Assembly (NCBI RefSeq): GCF_017591425.1
Contig: NW_024465885.1
Span: 47,053,001 to 47,117,000, forward strand
Direction of reading: 5' to 3'
Source of the DNA: Ochotona curzoniae
Taxonomy: Eukaryota > Chordata > Mammalia > Lagomorpha > Ochotonidae
DNA: 64,000 bases
The notes under the pieces are model-generated. The model saw only the letters and a list, made by a program, of their open reading frames with translations. It was not told the DNA's origin and ran no database searches. Of the stretch, positions 30,116-44,100 are shown one piece after another; within the stretch, counting starts at the first letter, position 1; every line of letters starts with the position of its first letter. The translations under genes were made by a program, and so were the position numbers.

Positions 30116-31299
30116 CCTGTACCACAACATCCTTCTCATTCCATGCTTTAAAAGAATTTTTTTTCCTTTTACCTACCTTGGGATCATTGGATTTTCTGTA
30201 TTTGGTGTTATATTATTACATTTCTAAATTTGGCAGGAGATCACTTGTTATTCATTCTGTGTTTAATACAAGTGTTTCCTAATTTTGAGTTTTCTTTCAT
30301 GAGCGCTAGACAATTCTGAACCTGAATTCTTTAAAATTTTCTTTCGTATATTTTCTCTGGAGCTATAATTGGATATATGTATTTAAATTCTTTCTAGATT
30401 ACCTAAGTCACTTACCCTTCCTGTTTTTCATTTCTGTGTCTACTTAAAGGAATTTGTAGTGCTACGTGACTTCATTCGTTACTGACCAGATTTTCTCTTC
30501 AGCTGCGCTGAATCTTCCCTGTACCCAACCCTTTTTTTCTTCTAAAAATTGTATTTTTTCATTTCTGAAATTTCCAATTGGGCATTCTTCATTGCCTCAT
30601 GTTGCTTGCCCATTTATGAGACGTGGAACCGTTCACGCCTCTGTCTGGCAGTGCACGTGTTTGGGGTGCTTAGGATGTCTGAATGGATTGCTTGTTGTTG
30701 TCTCTTCTCATGTGGGCTTGCTACCTCTGGTGTTTGGGGATCGTTGAGAGTTGGCCTCCTTCCTGTTTGATTGGGTTTAGTGAGATTCTTGAGATTCTAA
30801 ATTGGAGATGATTTTTTTCCTGAAGGAACTTGCATCAGCTTTGGCTGTGATCTGGGTTTAGATTAGTTCCCATATCTGCTTTGGGCCAGTGTTCTGGTCC
30901 CATTACTGCTCTTGCCACAAGTACCAGTTTTAATTTCTATTTGATGTTTGTTGTGTTTGGAGGTACAGAGTGGCCTTAAATATTCTCTTATTTCAATTAG
31001 CTCTGCAAAATATTTTTTAAAGCTTTTTTTAAAAATTAGGGTCTTTTTTTTTTCTTTTTGCAGTGGTAGTCCCTGGAATACCTAGTTGACCATAGTTAAT
31101 GGAGTTCTGAGTCCTTTATCTTAATATTTTAATTTTAGCAATGTGTTTACTTTGTATTAGGAAAAACATGCTCTTGTATTAAACATAGGATTTCTTGTTG
31201 ATACAAGATTTTCTGTTGAAATAAGTCTATCTCTTAGTTAGAAATTTACGTATTTGAAAGGAAAATGCTCCTTTCAAATAACTGAGTGGCATCTGAGTA
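30116..31299. other. TTC3 intron 1, T-rich, no exon
   Basis: T-rich and probably old LINE-derived in part. No splice-supported exon is seen. Confidence 0.35.
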
Positions 31300-32655
31300 T
31301 ACTCAGTGATCCTCTGGGCCCCTAGGAGCACAGTGACCTGACAGAGTGATAGCTGCTGTCAGAGATGTGAGCAGGTCTCTGGGCTTACAGGGGAGAGATG
31401 CACAAATAAGTATGATTGCAGGAAGACCAGGAAATGCTTCTTGAAATTGAGTACTTGGGTTGCTAGTAGGTGACTTCACACTAGCTTTTGTTTAGGAAGG
31501 ATGAGCAGTGGGGTATGTGTGGCTTCAAGGTTGGGTCATGGAGCCACTAGAGATAAAAGAAGGAGTTCGAGTCAGCAGGGGTCTCTCCTGCTCCTCTTGA
31601 GGAGGTTGGTTTTCATTCTGAAGATGAAGGAGAGCTATGAAAGCATTCATTTTAAGCAGCTGATTTGCTAAATAAACATGAGCAAGGTATCAGAAGATGC
31701 CAAGAGTAAGGACAACCCACTAATTAGGAGATTGCTTTCAAAATCCATTTAGAGAATAGGCAGAGGTACAGTGCAGGCAGTGGCACCTGGCATCAAGAAG
31801 TGTGTGTGTCCGCTCTCAATCTCCAAGGGAAGTGGTTGTGGCAGGACTTTGTGGACTCAGAGGATTCTTGAGGGAGTCTAGATGAACCCCCAGGTTTCTG
31901 GTTTGGGTACCCAGGCAGCGTATAGAGCAGTGAACTGTGAAACCACATACAGAAGGAGGAAAGAACCTAACTTCATTTGTTCTTGAGTAAAAAGATGTTT
32001 GTTTTTGATTTTACTAAATTTGAAGGGCTTGTGGATCATCTTGGGTAAGATCCAGGGCAGTTTGATGGGGGAGGGTTTACAAGCCAAGAGATTCAAGCCT
32101 GCCTGAAGAGATTTGGGAATCAGTAGTGCCTGAACTTCAGAAGCTGTTATTGCTACAGCATATAGAGTATGAGATCATTTGTAGTGGTACGTAGATAAAG
32201 ACTGAAGTGTTTAATAGCTAACAGTTTAATGTGTATGAAAACTGTGACTTGTATGTCAAACCTATGATATTGTGGACATGATCACCTAGGCCAGGTAAGC
32301 TTGATTAAAGGGAAATATTAAGTAAAAATACATACGATATATGGGAAAAGGCAACATCTTGGTGGAGCTGTGCAAATGGTGAAAGCTCAGAAAGTGCTGG
32401 TGGATATGGTCACCGAGGAGAGAGTAAGAGTGGGAAGAAAAGCAAGGTGACATATGGGTGGTGGGGAATGGAGAAGAAGAGTCCATGGAGGAGACTGAGC
32501 AAGAGCAGCCAGACGAATAGGAGGACCAGGAGAAGATGGTCTTTGGAGTCCAGATGAAGAGTTCTGAGAAGGAGGAAGTGGCCCACAGCATCAAGTAAGT
32601 TGTAAGCCGAAAAGTACTCTTTGGATTTAGCAATTAAGGTAGACCATTTAGCTGG
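31300..32655 (+). repeat. Long ancient interspersed repeat, family not named (TTC3 intron 1)
   Basis: Phrases such as gtctagatgaacccccaggt, gatcacctaggcc, aggagactgagcaagagcag and tttggatttagcaattaagg match a dispersed mammalian repeat that I recall but cannot name with confidence. It has no coding capacity. Confidence 0.45.
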
Positions 32656-32684
32656 AATCATCCCAATAGTGGAGTTACATATTC

Positions 32685-32922
32685 GTATGATATTAATGAT
32701 AGCTGGTCTTTACAGCATTTCTCTATGCCTCGTACTCTTGTCAACACTTACCATGTGTAAGCTGATTAGTCAGACAGATAGTATTACCCCTTTTGATATG
32801 TGACATCAAATATGTGAGATATACTCTAGATCACATACCCAGGAAATGGGAGAGCCAGGACTTGAGCCCAGGCAGTCTGGCTCCAGAGTTTGTGTCTTAA
32901 CCTTTTTGCCACATTGCCTCTC
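32685..32922 (+). mobile_element. MIR (TTC3 intron 1)
   Basis: The near-classic 3' part reads agccaggacttgagcccagg then cagtctggctccagagtttg. The 5' part is weaker (ttaccatgtgtaagc). Confidence 0.85.
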
Positions 32923-35004
32923 CAATTAAAAAATAAAAGTAAAAAATGCACCAGTATTACAATTCCAGTACAATTCATGTTGTTTATGGTTTCACGACAT
33001 CTGTGAGACTTTTGAAACTTGAATGCTAGTGTCATGTGTTTGGCTCCATCTGCCAGGTATATGCATGTTAGTTGTACTAAAATTAACACCATGATGGTAG
33101 TGTGTGAGCTGTGATAGTTCTTGGCTCTTTCTGTGTTTACACACAAAAAAATTGCTGTATGGCAAATGAGTTTCAAATTGCATATATCTCCCAGGATAGC
33201 ATATGTCCCACAACTTTTGGTGCTGTGATGTGTTACTTTTTCTGGTCATTGTTCACTTCTGAAGTTAAACTCATGAGAAACACATCAAGTGCTAGACATA
33301 GATAAGCAATTGTAGAAGGTTGTGAGTGATCTTATCAGTAAGGTTTTCCTTGAGTGGTGGAAAGATCTAAGTTGTAGAAAACGGAACATGAGAATGGAGA
33401 ACTCACATGGGAGAAGGAGGAAGAGTTCTGCAGGAGGCTGAAGGAAGAGACAGGCAAGGGTCAGGTGTGGACCTCCACTGTGAGCTGAGGGCTGGACCTG
33501 GGGAGGGAGAGCCCAGCCAGCTGAGCAGGGGTGTTTATGTTGATGAAGTAGGTAAACTGCAAGACATAGAGTGTCTGCCTGGGCCTCGATGTGGCACGGA
33601 AGGTGGTGCATTTGGAAGAAGGAAACAAGCGCTGACCTGCTTGCCTGTATTCTTAACCAAAAGGTGTAATCAAGAGGTGGCTAGGTAGCAGTGAGGGAAA
33701 AGTAGATGTGGAAGCATGCGATGTTTGCGAGAAGAGCCCCTGGACTCGGAGGGGTGGGTGTGGGTCCTTCCTAGTTTGACGGTGCTGAGAAAATGACTTC
33801 ACTTTAACTGAGCATGCTTTCTCATCCGTGCAGTGGAGCTGAGCAGTCAGGCCTGCCAAGGTTGCGGAAGGGTTCAGAAAGGTGCAGATGGCCACGCTTT
33901 GCAGTATGTGACACATGGTGCCGCAGTTTGTTAGAAATATTGGTTTTCACTGTGATAATCTGAACTGTCATCTCGCAGATTGATTAAAAAATAGGTTTGT
34001 ATTTCGAAGACTGATGATGGTCTTGTTTGGTATTAATAGTAGTGGGATAATTCTGATATGAAAAGGTGTAAACAATGATGGTGATGATAGGAAAAGAAAG
34101 CTATTACTTGGGTAAGAATTTGAAGTAATAAAATGCTTTGCTTCCTAATGGTACTTAGGTTTTATGGATTTAGTTCTTAAAAAAAAAAAACCTTAATTTT
34201 GAACTTTCTTCAGGAGAAAGACTTTAGACTGGAACTTAAGCTCTGATCTTCTTTTCGCTTGTTGAAGTGAGTAGTTTTCAACCATGGCTTTTGAGGACGT
34301 GAGGCTCTTCCCCCTTGCAGAAGAGCGGTGCTGTGTAGGCAGTGGTGTTTGTGTGTTAGGGCAGGCCTTGCTGGAGGATGGATTGTCTGGGGATGGCCTT
34401 GGGGAGTTAGGAGATTGACTGGCCCGGATCCTTACCACTCTAGCCCCTCCCCTTTAGCTGGTGGAGAAACCCCCTGAGAGATGGATGGGAGAACCTGAGC
34501 AGCTGTTAAGGGGTGGTTTTCTCATTGGAGTCAGGTTTGAGTTCAGGCAGGAGGTTGAAAGTAGAGCAGAGCTGTGTGTGAAGAAATAACATTTTTCACA
34601 GAATGCAATGAGAGCAGGTGGGGGCAGAATTGCAGCTATAGAAGATGCTTTTTCTACATGTAGTACACTGATTTGAGGGCTCTGCGTGTGCTAGACAGTG
34701 TACGGAAATGAATCAGATGTTCTCATTGTCTTCCAGTCTGAAGAAGGCATGGAAGCAAGTTCATGCAGAGTAGAGATGGTGAATACCTAAGCCTAACAAG
34801 CAAAGGAAAAATAAACCATTTACGTCTACAGTCAGGAGAGAATAGCAGGATGAGGTTGGAAGTCTGTCAGAGTTCAGTGTTTTGATTAGAGTTATTTCCT
34901 GGGGCATAGGCTAAACGTATTTTTGTAATATGTCATAGTAGTCAGGAAGACTGTTGCTCATGTCGTGTCAAGTGACTTAATTTGGATTTGTGTTGTTTCC
35001 TTAG
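32923..35004. other. End of TTC3 intron 1, no exon seen
   Basis: A MIR-like minus piece lies near 33,790-33,900 (ctttctcatccgtgcagtgg). The rest is unrecognised. Alternative noncoding exons cannot be ruled out. Confidence 0.4.
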
Positions 35005-35159
35005 GACTGTGCACCATGGATGATTTTTCCGAGGGAGATTTTGCTGTAGGGGATTATGCCTTTTTAGGAGATTGCCCTTGCGAGGACGATAGTGTCTTTG
35101 CTCCTGGATTTATGGCTGACGAGTATGTTCGTGTGACTCAGCTTTTCTGTGATGGGGTG
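35005..35159 (+). CDS. TTC3: TTC3 exon 2 (start codon)
   Basis: The acceptor TTGTTTCCTTAG leads to 11 nt of 5'UTR and then the ATG at 35016. The exon codes for 48 residues ending RVTQLFCDGV, then the donor GTAAGT in phase 0. The N terminus is acidic and rich in Asp, Glu and Phe. Confidence 0.97.
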
Positions 35160-38100
35160 GTAAGTAGGCTTGTCAGTGTTTGTGACTTCTAGGTTTCTGG
35201 TTTAGCGTTATCTGAGAGATGTTTTGTGGTTTCTGCGTTTCGACTAGATGGTTTGCAGACTCGGGAGTAAGGATGGGGCAGTAGAGGTGGATCCTCGTGG
35301 GGCATTAGAGACGCTCTAATTAGAGCTGAGAACGTGCACCAGAGCGGTGGGTGTGTTGTTGTGTGGCTTGTAGTCAGCCACTGCTTGCAACACCTGCATT
35401 CTGTGTCTTGTGGATTTAAGTGCCAGCTTCACTTCCCATCTGTCTTCTGCTAATGTAACCCTTGGAGGCACTGAGTGATGACTCAGAAACTTGGGTCCTT
35501 GCCATCCAGGTGGGAGGCCTGGCTGGAGCTCTGGGCTCCTGGCTCTGGCTTGGTTCAAGTCTGGCTGTAGGCATTTGGAGAGTTAACCTGGGGGATAGAA
35601 AATCGTGCTCTTTTCTCTGCCTTTCAGATAAAAAAGATAAACAAACAACAAGATCAGAGGAGACACCATGAGAAAGGCCTTGAATTGAGACTTATTGAAG
35701 ATGTGTTCAAAGTGTGATTATATCAAGTTTAGGTTTAATTCTAATAATCTTTAGATTAAAAATAAAGAATTGCATTTTTGTGTTTTACCAAATAAAAATA
35801 AAAAGGATTTTCTTCTTTTTAGGGCATGCGGTATAAAGATTATGCCCAAATTGAAAGAAATTTAGGTGAGTACATTGGTGTTTTAATGTTAATTTATTAG
35901 AAGACCTATCAATCTAGTCAAGTCAATGTAACAAATTTGTATGTCTTAGAAAAACTTCTTTTTGCCAATTTTTTTTTTCTACTGGAAACCCAAACTCTTT
36001 CTTAAAATAGCGTTTTAGCCAACACTTATTTTTACCATATTACAGAACAAAATATTTTATCCATTCATTCCTTTACCTTTCCACATCCATTTTTATCTTT
36101 TCTCTATTAAACAATGTTGTTTCATTCCAACGTAAGGCAAAGATACTAATTTTAAACTTTTTTCTTTTTATTAAGAATTTGACATCTGTACCATATGGTG
36201 TAGTAAACCCATTTCTGTCCTGCAAGATTACTGTGATGCCATTAAAGTATACCTCTTATGGCCGCTTCTGTTTCAACACCCACATAATTCTATTTTATCA
36301 CGATTGCATCCCTGCGTAGAGAATGCGTAAGTTACTGTGTGTTGCTTATTTTGTAGGAACAGTGACAAGCAGTGTTGCCTAGTATTGAGAAATTCCAGGT
36401 GTGCGGGAAAGTGGATATCTCGTTGTCTTAAATTTTAAATAAGTTATCATTTATTTTCATCTTATTTGCAAGGTAGGAAAAAAAGAGAGAAAGATGGAGA
36501 AAGATTGTCTAGATGGTAATTCATTCCCCAGATGCCCAGGCAGGCTGAAGCCAGGATCCCAGGACTCCATCTGGATCTCCCACTAGAAAGCAGGGTTCTT
36601 GTGGCAGAAAGTTTGAGTAGAAGCAGAATAATGTCCTATGCAATGACTCAAACACTCTCCTTCCTCCTTCAAGATTATATATTATTTTTTACTTATTTGA
36701 GCCCTATATAGAAAGAGCTTCCTCATTTTCTGGTCTGTTTGCCAGATGTCTGACAGCTAGGACTAGGCCACGACTGGAACCAGGAATGAGACCCAGGTCT
36801 TCACATGGGCGTCAGGATCATAGTTACACGGCCATCACTGCTTCCTCCCAGGATTTGCATTGTTGGGCAGCTGGAGTCGGGAGCCAGAGCCCAGGGAAAA
36901 TGATGTGAGATGTCTGCTCCCTTGGCAGATTCTTCTATACTGTTCAGCTTCACTTTTGTTGAACAGGGTGGTTCAACAATAAGGTTACTTGAGATTTGGA
37001 GAGGAGAAGATAATCATGACATTCTGAGTATTATGAGATGGTAGAAGCTGAGGAAAATATGCTTTTTCATCAATATCAATTATATAGTACAGAAAAAGAT
37101 TTTGTCCATTTAATAAATAACATACTAATCGTTAAGTGAAGGAATAGAGAACTTAATTTTTTTCAATAGTTTTAAGTTGAAATTTGTGGTTAAGCATAAA
37201 GCTTAGTGAGTTTGTATATGAGACTCTAAACTGCTAAAAAATGGATTTGTCTTTAAGTAATTTTAGTGCTGCTGAGTTAAGTTTGAAGAAATTACAACAT
37301 CTTGAGTTGATGGAAGATATTGTGGATTTGGCAAAAAAAGTTGCGGTAAGTGGTAGAAAAAGAGGTTCCTCAGCCCCCATTCAAAAGAATATGAATATTC
37401 ATATGGTGTCAGGCCTATCTTGCCAGTTTATAACAGCAGATAAGGATTGTAGTTCTGGTTAATGGGAGATTTCTCTGCTGTCTGTGAGTGCATGTGTGCT
37501 GTTACAGAGATCAGGTAGATGTCATGAAAGGGGCAGGACATCCTTGTCATTAAAGGATAGAAATTGGAATTAGCTACAGGTGAAAATGTGGGCCCCATTC
37601 GTGGAAATCTTTGTCACAGATTCTAAAAATGATGGGCTCTCTTTTGGATACAAGCACACCACTGGCAGCACTAGGTATTTTCTCTCTGGGGTAGACTGTC
37701 AGAATAGGTTTGAGGAGCTGTTCTTGTCATCAGCTTTCCCCCTACATTGAACAGCTGTCTGACATTTATTTCCTGCCCATAATGCTTTTTGTAGGAACCT
37801 AGCCAGTGTGCTTTGGTAGAAGATCACAGTTACCCCTCATGATGGAAAGAGCTTTAAAGTCTACATGTCTAGAAATAACAATAAGCCATTTTGTCACCAG
37901 AATCCTTTGGAACACTATGAGATGTTTTTTTTAAAGAGGTTTTATGGGGGTAAATTAGCCGTGTAAGTGCTTCTGGGAAGTGGACCACTGCATTCGAGTA
38001 GTGGTTCCTCATGTGTTGCTTAGTGACAGGGATTCTTTCTGAGCAGTATGTTGTAGCTGCTTTTTATTGGGTGAATGTTGTAGGTGTGCTTTTACAAATC

Positions 38101-41100
38101 TGGATGGTATGGGACAGTCAACGTGGTGTGGTCCTTGGATGCAATCAAGAGATGTGGCTGCTGCCAGTGTAGCTCAGCATACTCTTAAGGGAACTTTCTT
38201 TTGTAAAATAATGATGGAAGAGAAGTGCAGTGTACTAAATACATAAGCCAGTAATGCAGTTGTATCATTATCAGGTGTTGTGCAGCATATACAGATACCT
38301 GTAGTATACTTTTTAAAAAAAGATTTATGATTATTATTTTTTAATTGGAAATGCAGATTTTTAGAGAGAGGTGAGACTGTAAAAAAGATTTTCCAATACC
38401 TGGTTCACTTCCCAAATGACTACAATGGCCAGAGCTGAGCTGATCCAAAGTCAGGAGCCAAGAGCTTCTTCTGGGTGTCCCATACAGATGCAAAATCCCA
38501 AGCTTTGGGCCATTCTCTGTTTTCCAAGACTGTAAGCAGGGAGTTAGATGGCAGTGGATGGTACCAGACACAAACCAGTACCCATATGGGATCCCGGCGC
38601 TTGCAAGGTGAGGATTTAGCCATTGAGCCATCCTACTGGGTCCTGTAGTATATACTTCTACACAACTGACTGACTTTGTGGTTAAGTTTGTTTAACACCA
38701 GCAGTCCCACACATGAGAGTAATATGTTGTGCTAGGATGGTTATGATGGCATTGGTTGGTGGGAGTTTTTCATCTTCGTTATAATCTTAAGGGACAGCCA
38801 CCTTACATGTAGCTACCATTCGCAAGATGTTATAAACGTTGCAGGTGCTAAGTAGCTTGTTAGGGAGAATTACCATTTTACACATGATGCATCGTTGACA
38901 GAAACATTGTCGTGTTGTTTATTACTGCATTCCTAAATTCAAGTCTGATAAAATGCATAAGGAAACAGATTTTTTTAAATTTATTTTGCAGAATGATCCA
39001 TTCCTTATTGAAGGCTTATTGAAAATTGGTTATAAAATAGAAAATGTAAGTGTTAAACCTGGGAACCTTGTTCACTCACTGTGATGAATGGCAGCTCACT
39101 GCTCACGTTTTCTTGTGTAGGCATTCACATGTAGTATGTGATAGTATTTATTTCTCTCAAGTAATTTCCTTACCTGAGGAATTTCACTTTCCTTTTTTTG
39201 GGGGGGGGAGTCTCATATTTGTAATGATTTTGAGCCTCTATTGTAAGTTGATTCATTTTTCTGTTTTAGGATGTTAAATTGGATTATTTTATCCCAAGTA
39301 AAATTATTAGGTCCCTAGTATGAGTATTTTTTGATATATTATGATGATGAAAAAATATTTATTTGAGAAGCAGAATTCCTATCCACTGCTAGGGCTCAGC
39401 CAAACTAGGAGCTTGAGTCTGGAGCTCAGTGTTGGTGACAGGGAGCCGGTCACTTGAGCTGTGTAACATGCTGCTATCTAGGATGCTAACATGCAGTGAA
39501 TTAACCACTAGGTCAAAAACCCAGCCTGAAAAGCTAATTTTTAATGCTCTGGTGACTTGAAACTTTGTGTGTATCCTTTGAGTCTGAGATGTTGAAACCT
39601 CAGTTGTCTAATTTCTGAAGTTACTACAGATAATAGAAATATGAATAGCATTTCTGTGAACTCCTTGGCCCTTCCTGAAGCTTGTTGCACGAAGTACCTA
39701 TTTGCTTAGCCGCAGTCTCCTGTTACGGTTGCTCTTCTGCTTCTGTTTGCCATGGACCAGTTAAATATGGGTCCCTTTAGTGACTCTTAATCTCCTTGGG
39801 GGTAAGGATGTAAGCACAGGTTTAGATGAGACTTGAGAACCTTTCCCCCTTACATTAATGTACTCCCCTGCGGCTTAGGCCAGCCTCTGACCAGGTGGTG
39901 GGCCTCGACTTGCAGGCTTGTGTTCACTGGGGAAGCATGCTGAGTTCTGTGGTGCCCCGGGGGAATCTGAAGATGCACCTAGGTCCACAGAATCTTTCAC
40001 CTTGTACATCAGAGTCCAGCAAGTCTAGGCTTTCTCCTGAAAGACTATAAGCATGAAGGGTCTGAAATACTACATAAAGCTTATAATACAAGATATGCTC
40101 AAATCTTATTCTTCATTCCTCATTTTGAAACAGAAAATCTTGGCAATGGAAGAAGCTATAAATTGGATAAAATATACAGGCGATGTAACAATTCTACCTA
40201 AATTAGGATCAATCGACAATTGTTGGCCTATGTTAAGTGTTTTCTTTACTGAATGTAAGTATAAATGCTTTAAATTATAACATGATACAGGTTTTAGAGA
40301 TACTGAAACAGAATGTATAGTAATGTGATATTTTTTTCCCCTTAGGAATCTTTTGTTAAAATACCAGTTAAGAAAATGGTAACCTTGTATTTAACTTTAT
40401 TCGATATTTCCAGTCTAAATAATTTTTTTAATGACATTACACATCGTAAAATCCTCCGTAATCAAAGTCATAAGTTGTTTAAAGAAAGGCTGTAACCAGG
40501 GCTCATTCTCATTCGTAAGTGGAAATAGCAGAATCTGTTATTTTTGTTCCCCAGACAAGTCTGCTATTCTTTTATGTGTGAGGAAACTGCTTTATGTATC
40601 TCTTTTTCCTTTGTGAAATATTTTTCTTTTAAGTATTTGGATTTTAGAAGTGATTTTCTTGTAAATATTTATTTGAATAATAGTAGAGATAGCGAGAAAG
40701 GGACTCTCTTATCTGCTGGTTTACTCCCCTGGCTGTGATAGCCAGGGCTGAAATGGGAACTAGGAAGTTGTGCAGTCTTTTCCTGGTGGCAGGAACTGGG
40801 GACTCAGGCGGTGAGCTGCTGCTCCCAGGCACGTTGGCAGGAGCTGAATGAGAAGCAGAGTTAGCACTGTGGGCATCCTGCACTGTAACACATTAGGAGT
40901 CTTCAAACAGGAATGCTTGGCTCTTTTCTAGACACTAACAGATAAATTTCTGTCTCCACTGAGTAAAGGGCAGATTTTGTACTGAATCACTAAGTATTAG
41001 GCATTAAATGAAGACAGACTTAGACAAGTCTTCCTTGTAGTCTTGTGAGATGCTGGGATGTATTATACTGATAAAGTCTAGACTTTTATGGTAGAAATAG

Positions 41101-44100
41101 GGAAGTGGCATTTAAGGGATACTATCCAGTTCATTTTGTTGCTATAACTGAATATCAAGCTGGGTAATACATAAGGAAAAGAAGTTTAGCTAGTTCACAG
41201 TTTTAAATGAAACTCTGAGACCTGGTGGTCCTCTTGGTTTGGTTTCTGGTGAGGACTCCCTTGGCTGTGTCACGTTATGGTGAGGGCATCATGGCAGAGA
41301 GAGCACATGGCAAGATGGGTGGAGCAGTCATGCTGTTTATAACAACGCACTCTTGAGAGAACTCACAGGGGTCTCATCACAACTATGCTAACCTTTCCCG
41401 AAGCGTGTGGCCCCCTGCCTGTTGAAGATTTCTCTCACCTCCCGGCATTGCTGTACGGAGGCCCACGCCTCCACGATGTGAACCTTTGGGCTCCTGGCTG
41501 TGTTCATGTCACAGCAGGCACCTCTGTGGGCTGGCTTCTGATCGACTGACTACCTTCTTTATAGCAGTTCTCACTGTGCAGTTGTACAAGTGAGCAAAGA
41601 CTGACAAGTTATGTCATGTTTTGCAGTCTGTTAAGTCGTGAACCCAGATGTGAGGTCAGATCCCTCTGATGCCAAAGCCGAGTTTTTCTTGCTGTACCCC
41701 ATAATATTTATTTGGTGGCCATCCAGATCCTTTCTTAAATATTAATTTTAAATCCTTCCTTCATCTTGGAAATAGGCTTAACTATAGTTTTGTTGCAGAA
41801 TTGTTTAACTATGTTTTTATACTTGTGTATCAGCTTAAAATGCAGAAGATGGGCCTTGATCAACTTCTGATAGAAATTTGGATATCTAATATTTTTAATT
41901 ACTTTTCTAAATTTTGATAAGGATGCTTCAAATAACTTCTCAGTATAACATATCAGTCATGGAAGTTAAAATATTGAATAAGGAGATTTAGTATTCTTCA
42001 TGAGCTTCATAAAATACATACTCAGTTTTTTATTTCTTCCTTTTTTATTGAGCATTCTACCTGATAGGCTATAAGTACTTGGTGATGTTTGCTCAATGTT
42101 GTTACAACATGAACAGCTGTAAGGCTTTTTTTGGTTATGTTACAGCAGAAGCTTATGCTAATAACTAATATTACAATAAGCAGTATGTCTTTATTGCTAG
42201 ATGCAAAAGCTGATTAGATTCACAGCAAAGAAGCCCCCTCCCCGCTTTTTTTCTGTTAACTTGCTCTCAGTTTTGTAGAAATGACCCGTTATGTAATACA
42301 TAGGAGGTTATAAGAAACTTGGGCTATTTAGCAAGTATCAAAATACAGCAAGCTTTATGGACTTAGCTACCAACCTAAGAATTAAAATATTTTCAGTACA
42401 ATTTGTGGATTTCTTTTTAACATGTGTTCTTTCTCACTCTCTCCCAAAAATAAAATTTAGACAAGTTTTACATAACTAAAGCTGTAACAGAAAACTGCAA
42501 TTTGCTTGAAGAATTTAAAACCAGAAGTTGTATGGATTGTATAGAGGTGAGGATAAATTATTACTTATAAATATGTTTTAATAATTACCTATTAGCACAT
42601 TTAACAGAGAAAGCAATATGCTATTAAAATGTAAAGAATTACTGTAAAATTGAACAACACTTGAAAAAATTTTGAAAGTTTTAATTTGGGTTTTCTTTTT
42701 CAATAGTGTCTTAGACTTTGTTGATTTTAAAGGCTTATAACTAGTTGAGGATGTATAGTTTCTTTTGGAAGCAACTTTATTAAAATATAGTTCACATACC
42801 ATACAGTATGTTGGTAGGAAATAGGACTAACTTAATTTTTAAAACTGATTTAGGCCAATATTTAATGTCCTATTAAATTCTGAATTAAAGCTATTAGATG
42901 GTCTAGTTTTATTCGTTCTTTTTTTTAAAGATTTATTTATTTATTGGAAAGTCAGATATACAGAGAGGAGGAGAAACAGAAAGGAAGATCTTCTGTCCGA
43001 TGATTTACTCCCCAAGTGAGTGCAACAGCCAGTGCTATGCCGATCCGAAGCCAGGATCCAGGAACTACTTCTGGGTATCCCACACGGGTGCAGGTTCCCA
43101 AAGCTTTGGGTCGTCCTCAACTGCTTTCCCAGGTCACAAGCAGGGAGCTGGATGGGGAAGTGGAGTTGCTGGGATTAGAACCAGTGCTCATATGGGATCC
43201 CGGCATGTTCAAGGCGAGGACTTTAGCCGCTAGGCCATGCTGCTGGGCCCTATTTAATTCTTTTTAAAACTGACTGAAGTGAAGGTTTTAGTTTTATCTG
43301 TGGCATCTCTGATATATTCTTGCCACCTAATGTGCACATAGTTCATTGTTTTAGCTACATATTTACTTAAAATTTTATTTAGTAATTTTAATTGTATAAA
43401 AGGAAGAAAGTAAGAGACAGATATGGCTCTTGAATATGTTGATTTGCTTCCCAAACGGCTACATTAGTCACTGCAAAGCCAGGCTGAGACCAGGACAGTG
43501 GACAAACTCCGCGTGGATCTCTCACAGGTGTGACAGGTTCCCAGGCCCTGGGACTGCAACGTCTTCAGTAACAGACAGAGTGGGACTTCAACCTGGGTAC
43601 TCACAGTTGGCATGGGCATGTCCTGAGCGTGTCTTTTGAATGTTGTGCTCAATGTCTGTCCTAATTATTGACTTAAGGTTTATGGAATAATGTCACATTT
43701 GCAAATCCAAAGTGAAAATTTTACCTTTACATCTCTAGTATTAGCCTACCATGCCTATTAATCAGAGTGTATTTGAAAGCAGATCTCCCAAATACTGCAT
43801 AAAAGAGAAAAAATGTTTGGTAATTATTTAGAATGCCTTGTGTCTCAGCCTTTTGTAAGCTCAAAGTAGCAGAAAACTGAAATAATTATTTAAAATGTGA
43901 TAATTTTTTTATTTTTAATATTCTGCCAATAGCACTAGTGTTGGGTCATTAGAGAGAGGTTTCTGTATATACCAAAAATACTGAATCTTGTATTGTTATC
44001 TTCTACATAAATAATCCTGTTGGCTATTTCTGATAGCGAAAAAAGAGAGCTAAATCCATTTTTTTCCCTAGATTTTGGGTTTTTTATCCTTGAAACTAAT

